NCBI GenBank assembly: GCA_965223095.1
Contig: OZ244979.1
Span: forward strand, 744,001 to 808,000
Length of the DNA stretch: 64,000 nucleotides
Direction: 5' to 3'
From: J054 sp965223095
Lineage (GTDB): Bacteria; Pseudomonadota; Gammaproteobacteria; Steroidobacterales; GCA-2729495
The position numbers and the translations under genes are program-made. The notes under the pieces are model-generated. The model was given only the letters and a program-made list of their open reading frames with translations. It had not been told where the DNA came from and did no database searches. Positions 44,877 to 54,433 of this stretch are shown here, piece by piece. Position 1 is the first letter of the stretch. Every line of letters starts with the position of its first letter.

Positions 44877-45856
44877 AGTCTCAACCTCTGCGCGTTGCGG
44901 CGATTAATGATGTTGACGGTTGCCGAATAGAGACGACGATGAAATTGATCCCCTGGCGTGTAATCCGGTGCGTTGCTGACCCGATAAACACGATCATCCT
45001 GGTGTTTCGTGTCGATAGCTTCGGTACGCGCCAAGATATAGAAGCGCGCGGAAACGACTTGTTGAATTTCCGTCAGCGTTGGATCGGCAAGAAACTGGTT
45101 GGGGGTTCCATCGCCGTCGGTGTCGATACCGAATTCGATTTGAAAATCATCAATACCGCGGGCAATGCACTCGGTACCCATGTTGCTCGGCGTACCGGGT
45201 AATAAGACTTTGCGACACAAGGCGGGCAGACCGTCGCCTGGTGCGTCACTGAAATTGCGAATGTAGTAGATGTGCGGTCGGTAGGCCCGGTCGTTAAATG
45301 GAGCGGCAACCACGCCCGCAATGGGATGCGTGTACAACGTGGTGATGGACCCATTGGACCGGGTATAACTGTTACCCGCAACCAAGGGGTTCGTGGCACT
45401 CGCGGTGGCGCCGGCGACGCGCTTGATGGCGACGACATCGGTATTCTGCCGAATTTCGCCGCCATTGATGCATGAATAGCTAGCCACGGCCGTCGCGCCC
45501 GTCGCATTGTCTACGGCCGTGAGCGTGTTGATTTCATTGGTAACCGCATCGGTGAACCGATACATCCAATCAGCTTGGGCTGCCGGTCCGCAATCAACGC
45601 CCATATTCAGTGTGATATCCAAACCCACCGCATCGGGCGCCAAGGTTTCGCCGACAAAACTGGCCATCTGTAAGTCGCGACTGAGTTCCGTGACGGCAAA
45701 TCGCGCTTCGTCCTGCATGCGCGCGACTTGCTCGTCAATACGAAAGCTTTGCTGGTTTTGCACGAACACCGCGATAATGCCGCCGGCCACAACCAGGCCC
45801 AGCGTCATGGCAATCATGAGTTCGACCAAGGTAAAACCTGTTACTTGTTTACGCAT
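44873..45856 (-). CDS. pilW: Type IV pilus minor pilin PilW
   Basis: 327 aa, long as usual for PilW. The prepilin motif GFTLVELMIAMTLGLVVAGG has Glu5. It has a large C-terminal domain with several Cys residues. Its stop overlaps the pilX start by 4 bp. Confidence 0.9.
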   Translation of the reverse strand: MRKQVTGFTLVELMIAMTLGLVVAGGIIAVFVQNQQSFRIDEQVARMQDEARFAVTELSRDLQMASFVGETLAPDAVGLDITLNMGVDCGPAAQADWMYRFTDAVTNEINTLTAVDNATGATAVASYSCINGGEIRQNTDVVAIKRVAGATASATNPLVAGNSYTRSNGSITTLYTHPIAGVVAAPFNDRAYRPHIYYIRNFSDAPGDGLPALCRKVLLPGTPSNMGTECIARGIDDFQIEFGIDTDGDGTPNQFLADPTLTEIQQVVSARFYILARTEAIDTKHQDDRVYRVSNAPDYTPGDQFHRRLYSATVNIINRRNAQRLRL

Positions 45857-45870
45857 GATTCTCAGTCGTT

Positions 45871-46452
45871 CTAACTAGCATTGATGTATGTTGTGATAAC
45901 CAGCACCCGGCGATACTCATCGGCGTCACCGTAATTGCCGCTGCCCGCACCACAATTGCTGATGGCGGGACTGGAAATGGGATTCATTCCGCGCCAGGCC
46001 ACGGCAACGCTGTAAACACCGTTCGCACCAAACCCAGGACCGTTAATGCAGACAGCCGGTGATGCCAATCCGCCGGTGCCTTGGCCGGCACGCAGTTCGA
46101 AATTGCCGTCAATTTCCTGTTCCCAGTGCCACAGGTCATAGGCGGCGATTTCCTCCGCGCTGCAATCGCTGCCAGCAAGGCTGCAATCCATCGCGGGCGC
46201 GGCGCCTTGACTGCCGTTGCCGATGACCCCAGCGGAGATGTAGTCCAGCAGGGCATTGGGGTTACTGCGCATGCGCTCGAGCAGATCTTCGGCTAAGTGC
46301 GCCGCCGTGGTTCTTTGTGCCGCGTCATAGTTCGACCGTTTTGAGAACACCTGCAAGCCAACGGACGACAATAGCGCGATGCTAGTGATCACCATGGTGA
46401 TCAACACTTCCAGAATCGTGAATCCAGACTGTTTGTTATGCGCTTGGTACAT
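45871..46452 (-). CDS. pilV: Type IV pilus minor pilin PilV
   Basis: 193 aa. The prepilin leader QSGFTILEVLITMVITSIAL contains the cleavage Gly and Glu5. The region SNYDAAQRTTAAHLAEDLLERMRSN is typical of PilV. It is 14 bp upstream of pilW. Confidence 0.9.
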   Translation of the reverse strand: MYQAHNKQSGFTILEVLITMVITSIALLSSVGLQVFSKRSNYDAAQRTTAAHLAEDLLERMRSNPNALLDYISAGVIGNGSQGAAPAMDCSLAGSDCSAEEIAAYDLWHWEQEIDGNFELRAGQGTGGLASPAVCINGPGFGANGVYSVAVAWRGMNPISSPAISNCGAGSGNYGDADEYRRVLVITTYINAS

Positions 46453-46487
46453 TCGTTATCGGCCTTAAAAAAATGCGGGTAGACCAG

Positions 46488-47042
46488 CTATGGGCACGAC
46501 AGCGCGAGGCCGCCGGCATGGTCATGCTCGAGTCGAGAACCACCACTTGAACTCACAATGACCGCGCGCGCGTGGTCAGCGCCGCGGGGATCACAAAATG
46601 TGATGCTGCCCGCCACCGTTCCGGCAGCCGCCGTTAGCACACGGCCGTTGGGACGGAAAACGATGAGGTTTGGGAATTCACGACTGTCGATGTCCATGTG
46701 GGGATGCTCGCCGGATGCGCCAAGCACGGGCTCATCGGCTTGTACCGTGCGATCACCATTGAGATCCGGAAAAAATATCCAACCATCTTTCCAACTGCCG
46801 CCGCTGCAACTGGCACCATCGGTACTGGGGCAAATGGTGACTTGGCTGTTACGCGTAATTGCTTCGCTGCGCGCAGCGTGCATGGTCGAAACCATTTGAT
46901 TGACGGCCGTGACGCGCCGATTGTTATTGATGACCGTGTTGAAACTAGGCACTGCCACGCTGGCTGCCACCGCAACCACAGCAATACCGGTCATCAGTTC
47001 GACGACCGTAAAACCTGTTTGCATCAATTTTTTCAAGCGCAT
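46488..47042 (-). CDS. fimT: Type IV pilus pseudopilin FimT/FimU (GspH family)
   Basis: 184 aa. The prepilin motif TGFTVVELMTGIAVVAVAAS is followed by PSFNTVINNNRRVTAVNQMV and TMHAARSEAITRNSQVTICP, the GspH/FimT signature. It has a C-terminal Cys pair. First gene of the minor pilin operon, with a CRP/Vfr-type site about 110 bp upstream. FimT and FimU cannot be told apart here. Confidence 0.9.
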   Translation of the reverse strand: MRLKKLMQTGFTVVELMTGIAVVAVAASVAVPSFNTVINNNRRVTAVNQMVSTMHAARSEAITRNSQVTICPSTDGASCSGGSWKDGWIFFPDLNGDRTVQADEPVLGASGEHPHMDIDSREFPNLIVFRPNGRVLTAAAGTVAGSITFCDPRGADHARAVIVSSSGGSRLEHDHAGGLALSCP

Positions 47043-47576
47043 GTCGTATCCGCCTTGCTTTGCCCAATGGGCGTGATGAGCAATCTAGCGAGATGACTTT
47101 TGCGAATCTTTGACTTGCGTCACATGCATTTTTTGGCCGAAATTTCATGTGATGCGCATCACAAATTTGGTGTTCTGCTTATTGTTGAATCGCCTACTGG
47201 GTCTTCTTTTAAACTTTCGCGGGGGACCCGTGAGGCACGGCGTAACTACCTGTTTATTAGGCAGTTCTGCCGCTCAAAGGAAGATCAGCACAGGCTGGCC
47301 AAATATCCGGCCGTGCCAGCCATGTCGAAAATATCTCTGTGGGAACCGTTTATCGGGTTTCGACGAGCGGTAGTAACTGTCCGATAACAAAAATTCACCG
47401 CTGCGGGAGTGATGCGCTTCCTCTGAAAGCCTTGCCTGGCCTAGCTTTCGCACAATGAATGCTATTTATACATTGCAACTCAGCAGACATAATCTCGTAA
47501 CAAAGTCCGGCGATTTGCGCAAAATATGGACAGCCATACCTGGTTTAGAATAACCGGCTACCGGTGTGGTGCCGCC
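47043..47576. promoter_or_regulatory. Intergenic region upstream of the minor pilin operon, downstream of mnmE
   Basis: 534 bp with no convincing gene; short overlapping open frames on the plus strand lack family features. It contains the CRP/Vfr-type palindrome at 47148-47163 and a possible minus-strand -10 element, TAGATT, at 47082-47087. Confidence 0.5.
47148..47163. promoter_or_regulatory. CRP/Vfr-type binding site
   Basis: TGTGATGCGCATCACA is a perfect 16-bp palindrome with the CRP core TGTGA-N6-TCACA, flanked by AT-rich bases. It lies about 110 bp upstream of fimT. In Pseudomonas the homologous minor pilin operon is under Vfr influence, so control by a CRP-family protein is likely. Confidence 0.7.
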
Positions 47577-48941
47577 TTACTTGCCGATGCAAAATCGGGA
47601 AAACACTTCGCTCAGCAGGTCATCGCTGGTGAATTCGCCGGTAATCTCGGCCAATGTATTTTGGGCACTCAGCAGCTCTTCCGCCATCAACTCACCGGCC
47701 CGCGCTTGCTCCAATTGCACTCGCCCCGCTGCGAAAAACTCTTGTGCTTTGCGCAATAAAACCAAGTGCCGCCGCCGCGCAATCAATGAACCCTCGCCGG
47801 GTTCCTGGAAGCCCACACGCGCCTTGAGATGGGCTTTGAGTGCATCGATACCCAGTCCGGTCTTGGCCGATACCGCGATGCAATTTGCTGCTCCCGTGAC
47901 GGGGCCGGGTTGCAGCCCGCTCAGGTCAATCTTGTTGAGCACCACGGTGTGGCTGATTCCCGCGGGCAATTCCCCGCGCATGACACTGAGCGGCAAATCT
48001 ACCGGCTGGCTGGAGTCCAACACGAGTAAGGCGTGGTCGGCATCTTGTAATTCGCGCCGGGCGCGCCGGATACCTTCCGCCTCTATTTCATCTGGGTTGT
48101 CTCTCAAGCCGGCGGTATCCACGATATGCAGCGGCAGACCGTCCAGATCAAGATGCTCACGGATAAGATCACGTGTGGTGCCGGGCCGCTCGGTCACGAT
48201 GGCGGTGTCTTGACCGGTCAATATGTTGAGTAAGCTGGACTTGCCCGCGTTGGGCGGGCCGGCAATTACCACTTGGATACCGTCGCGCAACAACACGCCT
48301 TGCTGAATCCTATGCTCTAGATCGGCAAAATGTTGGGCCACAGAATCTAGTTTGTCTTGTAACTGAGCATCATCAAGAAAATCAATTTCTTCCTCCGGAA
48401 AATCGATGGCGGCTTCCACAAAAACCCGTAACTGGGTCACCGCATCATTCAATGCCATAACGGCCTCGGAGAAATTGCCGCGCAATGAGCGTTGCGCGGC
48501 GCGCACAGCGGCTTGCGATGCGCTGTCGATGACATCGGCGATGGCCTCCGCCTGATTGAGATCTAGCTTATCGTTCAGAAAGGCGCGCTTTGAAAATTCA
48601 CCCGGTTCGGCAAGCACCGCGCCCAGTTCAAGGGTCGCGGCCATCACCATGTCGCAAACCACAGCGCCACCATGGCAGTGAAATTCCAAGACATCTTCAC
48701 CGGTGTAAGAGTGCGGACCGGGGAATAAAATCACTATCCCGCGGTCCAAAAGGCTGCCGTCGCCGGTATGAATCTCTCGATACTCAGCCACCCGGGGCGA
48801 CGGAAGGCGCCCAAGCATTGAATGCGCTATGTCTCGACAAGCGGGCCCGGATAAACGCAAGATGGCGATACCCGCGCGACCCGGCGGGGTTGCGCGCGCG
48901 ACGATGGTGCGCCCGTCGGCTAGGCTTGAATCCGCGCCCAC
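47577..48941 (-). CDS. mnmE: tRNA modification GTPase MnmE
   Basis: 454 aa, full length. Partner of MnmG in modifying the wobble uridine. The N-terminal formyl-THF-binding domain starts RTIVARATPPGRAGIAILRL. The G domain has GPPNAGKSSLLN, DTAGLRDN and NKID, and the C-terminus has the conserved FCIGK. It stands alone here, separated from yidC by two unrelated genes and from mnmG by the pilus cluster. Confidence 0.97.
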   Translation of the reverse strand: MGADSSLADGRTIVARATPPGRAGIAILRLSGPACRDIAHSMLGRLPSPRVAEYREIHTGDGSLLDRGIVILFPGPHSYTGEDVLEFHCHGGAVVCDMVMAATLELGAVLAEPGEFSKRAFLNDKLDLNQAEAIADVIDSASQAAVRAAQRSLRGNFSEAVMALNDAVTQLRVFVEAAIDFPEEEIDFLDDAQLQDKLDSVAQHFADLEHRIQQGVLLRDGIQVVIAGPPNAGKSSLLNILTGQDTAIVTERPGTTRDLIREHLDLDGLPLHIVDTAGLRDNPDEIEAEGIRRARRELQDADHALLVLDSSQPVDLPLSVMRGELPAGISHTVVLNKIDLSGLQPGPVTGAANCIAVSAKTGLGIDALKAHLKARVGFQEPGEGSLIARRRHLVLLRKAQEFFAAGRVQLEQARAGELMAEELLSAQNTLAEITGEFTSDDLLSEVFSRFCIGK

Positions 48942-49012
48942 GCAAGGCCCTCAAAGACTGCGTACATGAGTTTTTGCCGTCTTGTCATTAAAGTCACCCA
49001 GAGGATTTCGTG

Positions 49013-50230
49013 ATGCAACAAACCGTCAGTTTTCTCAATCAATTCGACGAAAAAATCATCGGTAGACTCGAAATGCCCGACACCCAGCCAGCCCGGGCCG
49101 TGGCCCTCTTTGCCCACTGCTTTACCTGCACCAAGAATATTCGTGCTGCAAAAAATATCAGCAAGGCCTTGGTAGACGCCGGTATTGCCGTGATGCGGTT
49201 CGATTTTACCGGGCTGGGAGAAAGCGAGGGCGATTTTAGTGTCAGCGGCTTTTCATCCAACGTGGATGATCTCGTCAGGGCGGCTGATTTTCTGCGCGAC
49301 GAGCACGGCACCGGCCCCGCCTTACTCATTGGTCATTCCTTGGGTGGCACGGCCGCCCTGATGGCAGCGGCACGTATCGACTCTTGCGTCGCCGTCGCGA
49401 CCATCGGTGCACCGGCGCAGGCGACGCATGTGGAGAAGCATTTCGAACAAGACCTCGCGGAGATTCGCGAACAGGGTGTGGCGACGGTCAACATTGGCGG
49501 TCGGCCCTTTCAATTGCGCCGCGAATTTATTGACGATTTAGAAGCGCAGCCTATAGAGCCCGGGCTGAAGAACCTTGGCCGCGCCCTACTCGTCCTCCAC
49601 TCCCCCGTGGATACCATCGTGGGTGTGGATGAAGCCAGCAAAATATTCGCATCGGCACGGCACCCAAAAAGCTTTATTAGTCTCAACAAGGCCGATCACT
49701 TGCTTAGCAAACCAACCGATTCGCGCTATGTCGCAACCGTGATCGCCGCCTGGGCTGAACAATACCTACCAATGGCCGCTGCAGCGGCGGTAGATACAAC
49801 CGGTGATCATGTTACGGCCGTTACCGGCAGTCACGGATTTACTACTAGAATTCAGGCCGGCAATCATCAACTCATCGCTGATGAACCCGCCAACCTAGGT
49901 GGCGAGGACGCGGGCCCATCCCCCTACGGCTATCTCAGCGCGGCATTAGCCGCCTGCACCAGCATGACACTACAGATGTATGCACGCCGCAAGAAGATCG
50001 CGCTGAGTAGTGCGACGGTCACCGTCGTCCACGAAAAGATTCACGCTGAAGACTGTGAGGCCTGCCAGACCAAGACGGGCCGCATCGATCAATTTAACCG
50101 GGAAATATCGCTCGGGGGCGAATTTTCTGACGAACAGCGTGATCGCCTGTTGGAAATTGCCGATCGATGCCCGGTGCATCGGAGTTTGCACGCTGAAATT
50201 AAGGTACGCACCCGGTTAAGGACGGCCTAG
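49013..50230 (+). CDS. Alpha/beta hydrolase fused to an OsmC-family domain
   Basis: About 405 aa. The first 250 residues are an alpha/beta hydrolase with nucleophile motif IGHSLGGTAAL and a late His in LNKADHLL. The last 140 are an OsmC/Ohr-type domain with the redox Cys pair in LAACTSMTLQMY and ADRCPVHRSL. OsmC proteins reduce organic hydroperoxides, and the fused architecture is known in proteobacteria. The ATG is chosen (a GTG precedes it) because GAGGATTTC lies at good spacing. It is divergent from mnmE. Confidence 0.9.
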   Translation: MQQTVSFLNQFDEKIIGRLEMPDTQPARAVALFAHCFTCTKNIRAAKNISKALVDAGIAVMRFDFTGLGESEGDFSVSGFSSNVDDLVRAADFLRDEHGTGPALLIGHSLGGTAALMAAARIDSCVAVATIGAPAQATHVEKHFEQDLAEIREQGVATVNIGGRPFQLRREFIDDLEAQPIEPGLKNLGRALLVLHSPVDTIVGVDEASKIFASARHPKSFISLNKADHLLSKPTDSRYVATVIAAWAEQYLPMAAAAAVDTTGDHVTAVTGSHGFTTRIQAGNHQLIADEPANLGGEDAGPSPYGYLSAALAACTSMTLQMYARRKKIALSSATVTVVHEKIHAEDCEACQTKTGRIDQFNREISLGGEFSDEQRDRLLEIADRCPVHRSLHAEIKVRTRLRTA

Positions 50231-50510
50231 ACAGCAAGCGCCCAAGCAATTTCTTAGGTTGCCCATATTAAATCAATCAATTGACATCGACTTATAAAAT
50301 TTGTCTAACAAGTTTTGGCACTCCTGGCGAATGGCTTGCGTAAGAAAGTTCATTACGTCAGTTTGGAGATCATTACTCGCCTGCCCAATCCTCGGGCAAT
50401 TCACGGTACCGGCACAGTTACACCCGATGGACTGTGATAAAAAATGTTTGTGACCATTAATTAACGAGTCAAGAGCAACATCAAAACATTGCTGTTGCAA
50501 GGGGAGAAAA

Positions 50511-51626
50511 ATGACTAAGAAACTATCAATCTTAGGCCTGGTACTGGCACTAATGCTAAGTGCCGGGCCGTCCGCCGCTAAACCCGATGGCGAATCTGCC
50601 GGCCGTGAACAACTGATTGCGGCCTTCGATGCAGCGTGGACCCGCATCGTGCGAAGTGGCACCTACCGCGACATTATCAACAACTTTGACGAACCCATTC
50701 CCGGTGTCATCGATGCAACGGAATACATCATTAACCAGGCGGACTGTCTGCCGAATCCTGATGTGACACCTTTTCCTGGTAACCCGAAGGGCAGATTCGC
50801 TGAAATTCTCGCGAACGAAGAAATCATTCGTGGCGAAGTCTTGGGCAGCGCTGGGCCACATCCTGGCGCGACCACAGCAGATTGGTTTTCCGCGGGCAAT
50901 CCGAATGGGCCGGGTAATTCCGACATGAGTGCTGAGATGCTCGCGGCAATGTTGGCAGAAATTGCCGCACACTACGGTACTGGTCCGATCGCTGTGACAT
51001 CGATAGAAATTCCCTTTCCTTTCAATACCACCTCGGCGCTACAAGACGGAATTTTCGGAACGAATCTAAATTTCAGTAGCCCGAACTATGCGCCCTTTGA
51101 GTTTGTGAACCTGCCGGGCGTCACGGTGGATTTTCTCGATCAATTCAATGCAAAAGGCGGTGAAACAGAGGGCATGCGGCGGCTAACGTCCCGCAGGTCT
51201 ACTTGCACGTTCTCCAGTAGTGGGCAATACATTCATATGCCGGCCGATTCACCCTTGGTCGCGAGCATTCAAAGCATCGATGACCTGCGGGCCGATGCCA
51301 GCGTAAGAATCTGCACAGGTAACCTATCGACGCAATCCGCCAGTCAGTACTTTCCCGATAACGAAGTGTTTACCAGCCGTGGTGAAGACATCGCGGAGTG
51401 CTATCAGAGATTGCTTGATGGCGATTCAGATGTACTGATTAACTCGTTGCCGGTATTGCCAACGGCCGCTCAGCTTGGTGTTCCGGGACCAAGCATGGCG
51501 CCGTCGGTTTTCACTTACATCGTGGCGGGTACACCTTTTTGGGTTCGTAATGACAACATTAGCTGCGAGCCCGTTTTTGTGCCCGGTCCATTCCAGTTCG
51601 GAACATTTCGTGAATGTAGCGACTAA
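50511..51626 (+). CDS. Periplasmic solute-binding-protein-like protein without a transporter
   Basis: 371 aa with a clear signal peptide (ILGLVLALMLSAGPSAA) and strong Shine-Dalgarno (GGGGAGAAAAATG). The body looks like a type-2 periplasmic binding protein (amino-acid/SBP_bac_3-like segments near FDAAWTRIVRSGTYRDIINN and DADVLINSLPVLP-type lobes), but with low confidence and several Cys residues. No permease or ATPase is adjacent. A good terminator follows, so it is a single-gene unit. It could be a binding protein for a sensor or an enzyme-like relative; the ligand is unknown. Confidence 0.6.
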   Translation: MTKKLSILGLVLALMLSAGPSAAKPDGESAGREQLIAAFDAAWTRIVRSGTYRDIINNFDEPIPGVIDATEYIINQADCLPNPDVTPFPGNPKGRFAEILANEEIIRGEVLGSAGPHPGATTADWFSAGNPNGPGNSDMSAEMLAAMLAEIAAHYGTGPIAVTSIEIPFPFNTTSALQDGIFGTNLNFSSPNYAPFEFVNLPGVTVDFLDQFNAKGGETEGMRRLTSRRSTCTFSSSGQYIHMPADSPLVASIQSIDDLRADASVRICTGNLSTQSASQYFPDNEVFTSRGEDIAECYQRLLDGDSDVLINSLPVLPTAAQLGVPGPSMAPSVFTYIVAGTPFWVRNDNISCEPVFVPGPFQFGTFRECSD

Positions 51627-52013
51627 TAGCGAACGTCGCATATAGCTATTGAGATCATTTGTTCAAAATAGCGTGCAAAGCCCCGGACTCGTCCGGGGCT
51701 TTTTCGCGAGCGTTACATAGAAATGGTTGCTATCGGAATAGGAAGCTCGTTTGACTTCGGTCCCTAGCTCGATTTCCGCGACTCACATTACTTTATCATT
51801 TAGCCTAAATGCGATTGCAGTATTGTTCATACAGCCCTTGGCTCAAGCTCCGTTTACTAAAGCCATATGCCGTCTACTGGGATCAATAGCTCTATGGTTT
51901 TTGTAATGAAAAACGTATCAAAAGCTGCCGAAAAATTTTTCGAAGTTTGCTTACAGCTACCACAGAAGAGCACGTTGGCCTGGACGTTATAACCTCGGCC
52001 ACCTGTACTTCAA
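51627..52013. other. Intergenic region between convergent genes
   Basis: 387 bp between the binding-protein gene and yidC. It holds the terminator at 51679-51704 and a short AT palindrome CGAAAAATTTTTCG at 51929-51942. I see no gene. Confidence 0.5.
51679..51704 (+). terminator. Rho-independent terminator after the binding-protein gene
   Basis: AGCCCCGGAC pairs perfectly with GTCCGGGGCT across a 2-base loop, followed by TTTT. Confidence 0.9.
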
Positions 52014-53678
52014 CTAATCGGCACCAACAACCTTGTTAATCCGCCACTGTTGCGCCATGGACAAAACGGAGTTTGTTAGCCAATAAAGAACCAAACCCGC
52101 CGGGAAGAATGCAAACATGCCCGTAAACACCACGGGCAGAAACTGCATGACTTTTGCCTGCATGGGATCGGGCGGTGCGGGGTTTAGTTTCTGTTGGAAC
52201 CACATGGCGGCGCCCATCAGCAAGGGCAGAATGAAAAAAGGATCGCGTGAGGACAAATCAGTAATCCACAACATGAAGGGTGCCTGGCGCATTTCAACGC
52301 TTTCCAGTAACACCCAGTAGAAGGCGATAAAAAACGGGATTTGTACCAGCATGGGCAAACAACCCGCCGCAGGGTTTACCTTTTCACGCTTGTACAATTC
52401 CATCAGGGCCTTGCTCATGCCCTCGCGATCATCTTTATAACGCTCCTGTAAGGCTTTCATGCGCGGTTGCATCTTGCGCATTTTTGCCATGGAGCGGCCG
52501 CTGGTCTCGGTCAATTTATAGAACACCAGCTTGATCAAAAAGGTGACGATAACAATCGTCCAACCCCAATTACCCACAAATTTATGGACCGTCTTCAACA
52601 CCCAAAACAAAGGTTGCGCCAGCAAGGTCAATACGCCGTAGTCAACCGTTAAAGGCAGGCCGGGCGCGGTTTCTTCCAATTGCGACTGAAGTTTTGGACC
52701 GATAAAAAGACGCGCCGGAAATGATTCGCTACTGCCCGGTTCAACAGTCTTCAAGGCGGAGCCGATTACACTTTCTGTATAGGCCTTACCGTCATAGGTC
52801 ACTTGATATTCCGCAGGCTCTTGCGCGGGCGGCACCACCGCGGCGAGAAAATGATGTTGAATGGTGGCTAACCAACCGTTCGTCACCGATTGTTTCACCG
52901 GCTCGTCGAGTAAATCATCGGGATCAAGTTTTTCGTATTTCTCGCCGTTGTAAATCACCGGCCCAACAAAAGAATACGAATCCACATCAAACATGGAACG
53001 CTCGGGCGGCAAATGCCGGCGATAGATTTGCTGATAAGCAACGGCGCGATAGGGCGCATCACCGCTGTTGGTTACGCGCTGTTCCAACTCGATGTCGTAG
53101 CGGCCTCGCTTAAACCGGTAAATTTTTTCTGTACCGATGTCACCGGCTCCAACCCAGTTTAGGACGACTTCTAACTGCTCTTGACCGGCAGCAAGTTCAT
53201 AGTCCGATTGAGGTGCGGTAAATTCGGCAAGATGCGTCGCTTCGGGCGAACCATCAGCCGCGCGGATACCCGTGCGAAAGAAAAACGGCGCATCGAGATT
53301 GCTGGTCAACAACTCCACAGGTTCGTTCGGACGATCCTTGGCGATGGGATAAGCGGGCAAAACCGCGGCACGGATATCGCCGCCCCGTAAGCCAATTTCC
53401 ACTTCAAGCACGTCTGTGCGAATGCGAATACTTCGGCCGGCGGGTGCTTCATCTGGGCTGGGTAATGCAGCGGTGCTTGGCAACTCGGTACCCGGCGCTT
53501 CGGGCAAAGCCGGCAAGTCTTGTTCAGCATCGCCGGTGGTAGCCACGCCTGCTGCAGTCTGTTCAGCAGGCAGTTCCGCCACGGGCATAGGCGGCGGATA
53601 GTCGCGCTGCCAAGCTTGATAGGTTAAGAACAACAACATGCCCAGACCCATCCAGAGAAACAACCGCAAGTTATCCAT
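52014..53678 (-). CDS. yidC: Membrane protein insertase YidC
   Basis: About 554 aa from MDNLRLFLWMGLGMLLFLTY; an upstream extension of 10 residues is less likely. The N-terminal anchor is followed by a large periplasmic domain and a C-terminal five-helix insertase core (WGWTIVIVTFLIKLVFYKLT, AAGCLPMLVQIPFFIAFYWV). It inserts and folds inner-membrane proteins, including AtpE-type subunits. It lies 10 bp after rnpA with no yidD between. Confidence 0.96.
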   Translation of the reverse strand: MDNLRLFLWMGLGMLLFLTYQAWQRDYPPPMPVAELPAEQTAAGVATTGDAEQDLPALPEAPGTELPSTAALPSPDEAPAGRSIRIRTDVLEVEIGLRGGDIRAAVLPAYPIAKDRPNEPVELLTSNLDAPFFFRTGIRAADGSPEATHLAEFTAPQSDYELAAGQEQLEVVLNWVGAGDIGTEKIYRFKRGRYDIELEQRVTNSGDAPYRAVAYQQIYRRHLPPERSMFDVDSYSFVGPVIYNGEKYEKLDPDDLLDEPVKQSVTNGWLATIQHHFLAAVVPPAQEPAEYQVTYDGKAYTESVIGSALKTVEPGSSESFPARLFIGPKLQSQLEETAPGLPLTVDYGVLTLLAQPLFWVLKTVHKFVGNWGWTIVIVTFLIKLVFYKLTETSGRSMAKMRKMQPRMKALQERYKDDREGMSKALMELYKREKVNPAAGCLPMLVQIPFFIAFYWVLLESVEMRQAPFMLWITDLSSRDPFFILPLLMGAAMWFQQKLNPAPPDPMQAKVMQFLPVVFTGMFAFFPAGLVLYWLTNSVLSMAQQWRINKVVGAD

Positions 53679-53688
53679 GGTTTCCTCT

Positions 53689-54051
53689 TTACCCGCGACT
53701 AGCAACACGCGTCCAATGACGCTGCAGACTAGCCATTAGTTCGAAATTTGTCGCCTTTGCCGCGGCTATTTTGGTCATGACCACGATATCAACCGCTGGC
53801 AAGACAGATCGATGCTGGCGAAAACTCTCGCGCACCAAACGTTTGAGGCGGTTGCGTTCGTGAGCCAAGCGCACGCGCTTCTTTGCAATGGCGAGTCCGA
53901 GCCGAGCCCGGTCTTGCCCGTTGGCACCGAACAATATCGTGAACCATTGGTCGGCGGAACGGTGACCATTACGAAATACAGAATCAAAATCGGCAGCCTG
54001 CAGCAGTCTGACGCTGCGGGGAAAACCCGTCTCCTGTTGAATACTGGTCAC
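53689..54051 (-). CDS. rnpA: Ribonuclease P protein component
   Basis: 120 aa from a GTG at 54051. Protein subunit of RNase P. The RNR motif KKRVRLAHERNRLKRLVRES is intact, and FPRSVRLLQAADFDSVFRNG is the usual N-terminal helix region. The frame is open for 44 codons further upstream but would overlap rpmH, and that part has no family features. The Shine-Dalgarno before the GTG is weak, so the start is approximate. Confidence 0.9.
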   Translation of the reverse strand: MTSIQQETGFPRSVRLLQAADFDSVFRNGHRSADQWFTILFGANGQDRARLGLAIAKKRVRLAHERNRLKRLVRESFRQHRSVLPAVDIVVMTKIAAAKATNFELMASLQRHWTRVASRG

Positions 54052-54124
54052 GGCATCCGCCGTTTTCGCGATTCGGCGTCGCCGTTGATAGAAACTATTG
54101 GCGAAACTAGCGCGACGTTCTGGC

Positions 54125-54259
54125 TCAGACTGCCAACCGGGCGCGGCCTTTTGATCGGCGTCTTTTAAGTATTTGTCGTCCACCCCGTGTCGCCATGCGC
54201 GCGCGAAATCCGTGGGTGCGTTGCCGTTTCGTCCGGCTGGGTTGATAGGTGCGTTTCAT
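54125..54259 (-). CDS. rpmH: 50S ribosomal protein L34
   Basis: 44 aa, too short for ordinary ORF lists. Starts MKRTYQPSRTKRQRTHGFRA and continues RMATRGGRQILKRRRSKGRA, ending RLAV: the full conserved L34 sequence. It is first in the leftward rpmH-rnpA-yidC operon, and its promoter must be in the 174 bp before dnaA. Confidence 0.97.
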   Translation of the reverse strand: MKRTYQPSRTKRQRTHGFRARMATRGGRQILKRRRSKGRARLAV

Positions 54260-54354
54260 GACAAGAAAAACCTACAGAAAAACAATAGGATGGCGCTGAA
54301 AAAAGAGGCCGGAAGGTTACGCAGGCAGGCGGTCCATGTCAATAGTCACGGGCC

Positions 54355-54363
54355 TGTGGATAA
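54355..54363 (-). promoter_or_regulatory. DnaA box between rpmH and dnaA
   Basis: TGTGGATAA, the exact reverse complement of the consensus TTATCCACA. A near match, TCATCCACA, lies at 54398-54406. They may serve dnaA autoregulation or origin function. Confidence 0.75.
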
Positions 54364-54433
54364 GTCTCCAGGACAAGGTTAGACTTCTTGGTTCGCTTCA
54401 TCCACAACAATAATTTAAGTCGAATACCTCACC

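Noticed and set aside
47100..47387. Possible small plus-strand genes upstream of the pilin operon
   Set aside because: Overlapping frames in two registers, no ribosome-binding site, no recognisable domain, and they cover the CRP-type site.
54052..54183. N-terminal extension of RnpA
   Set aside because: It overlaps rpmH and exceeds the normal family length of about 120 residues.
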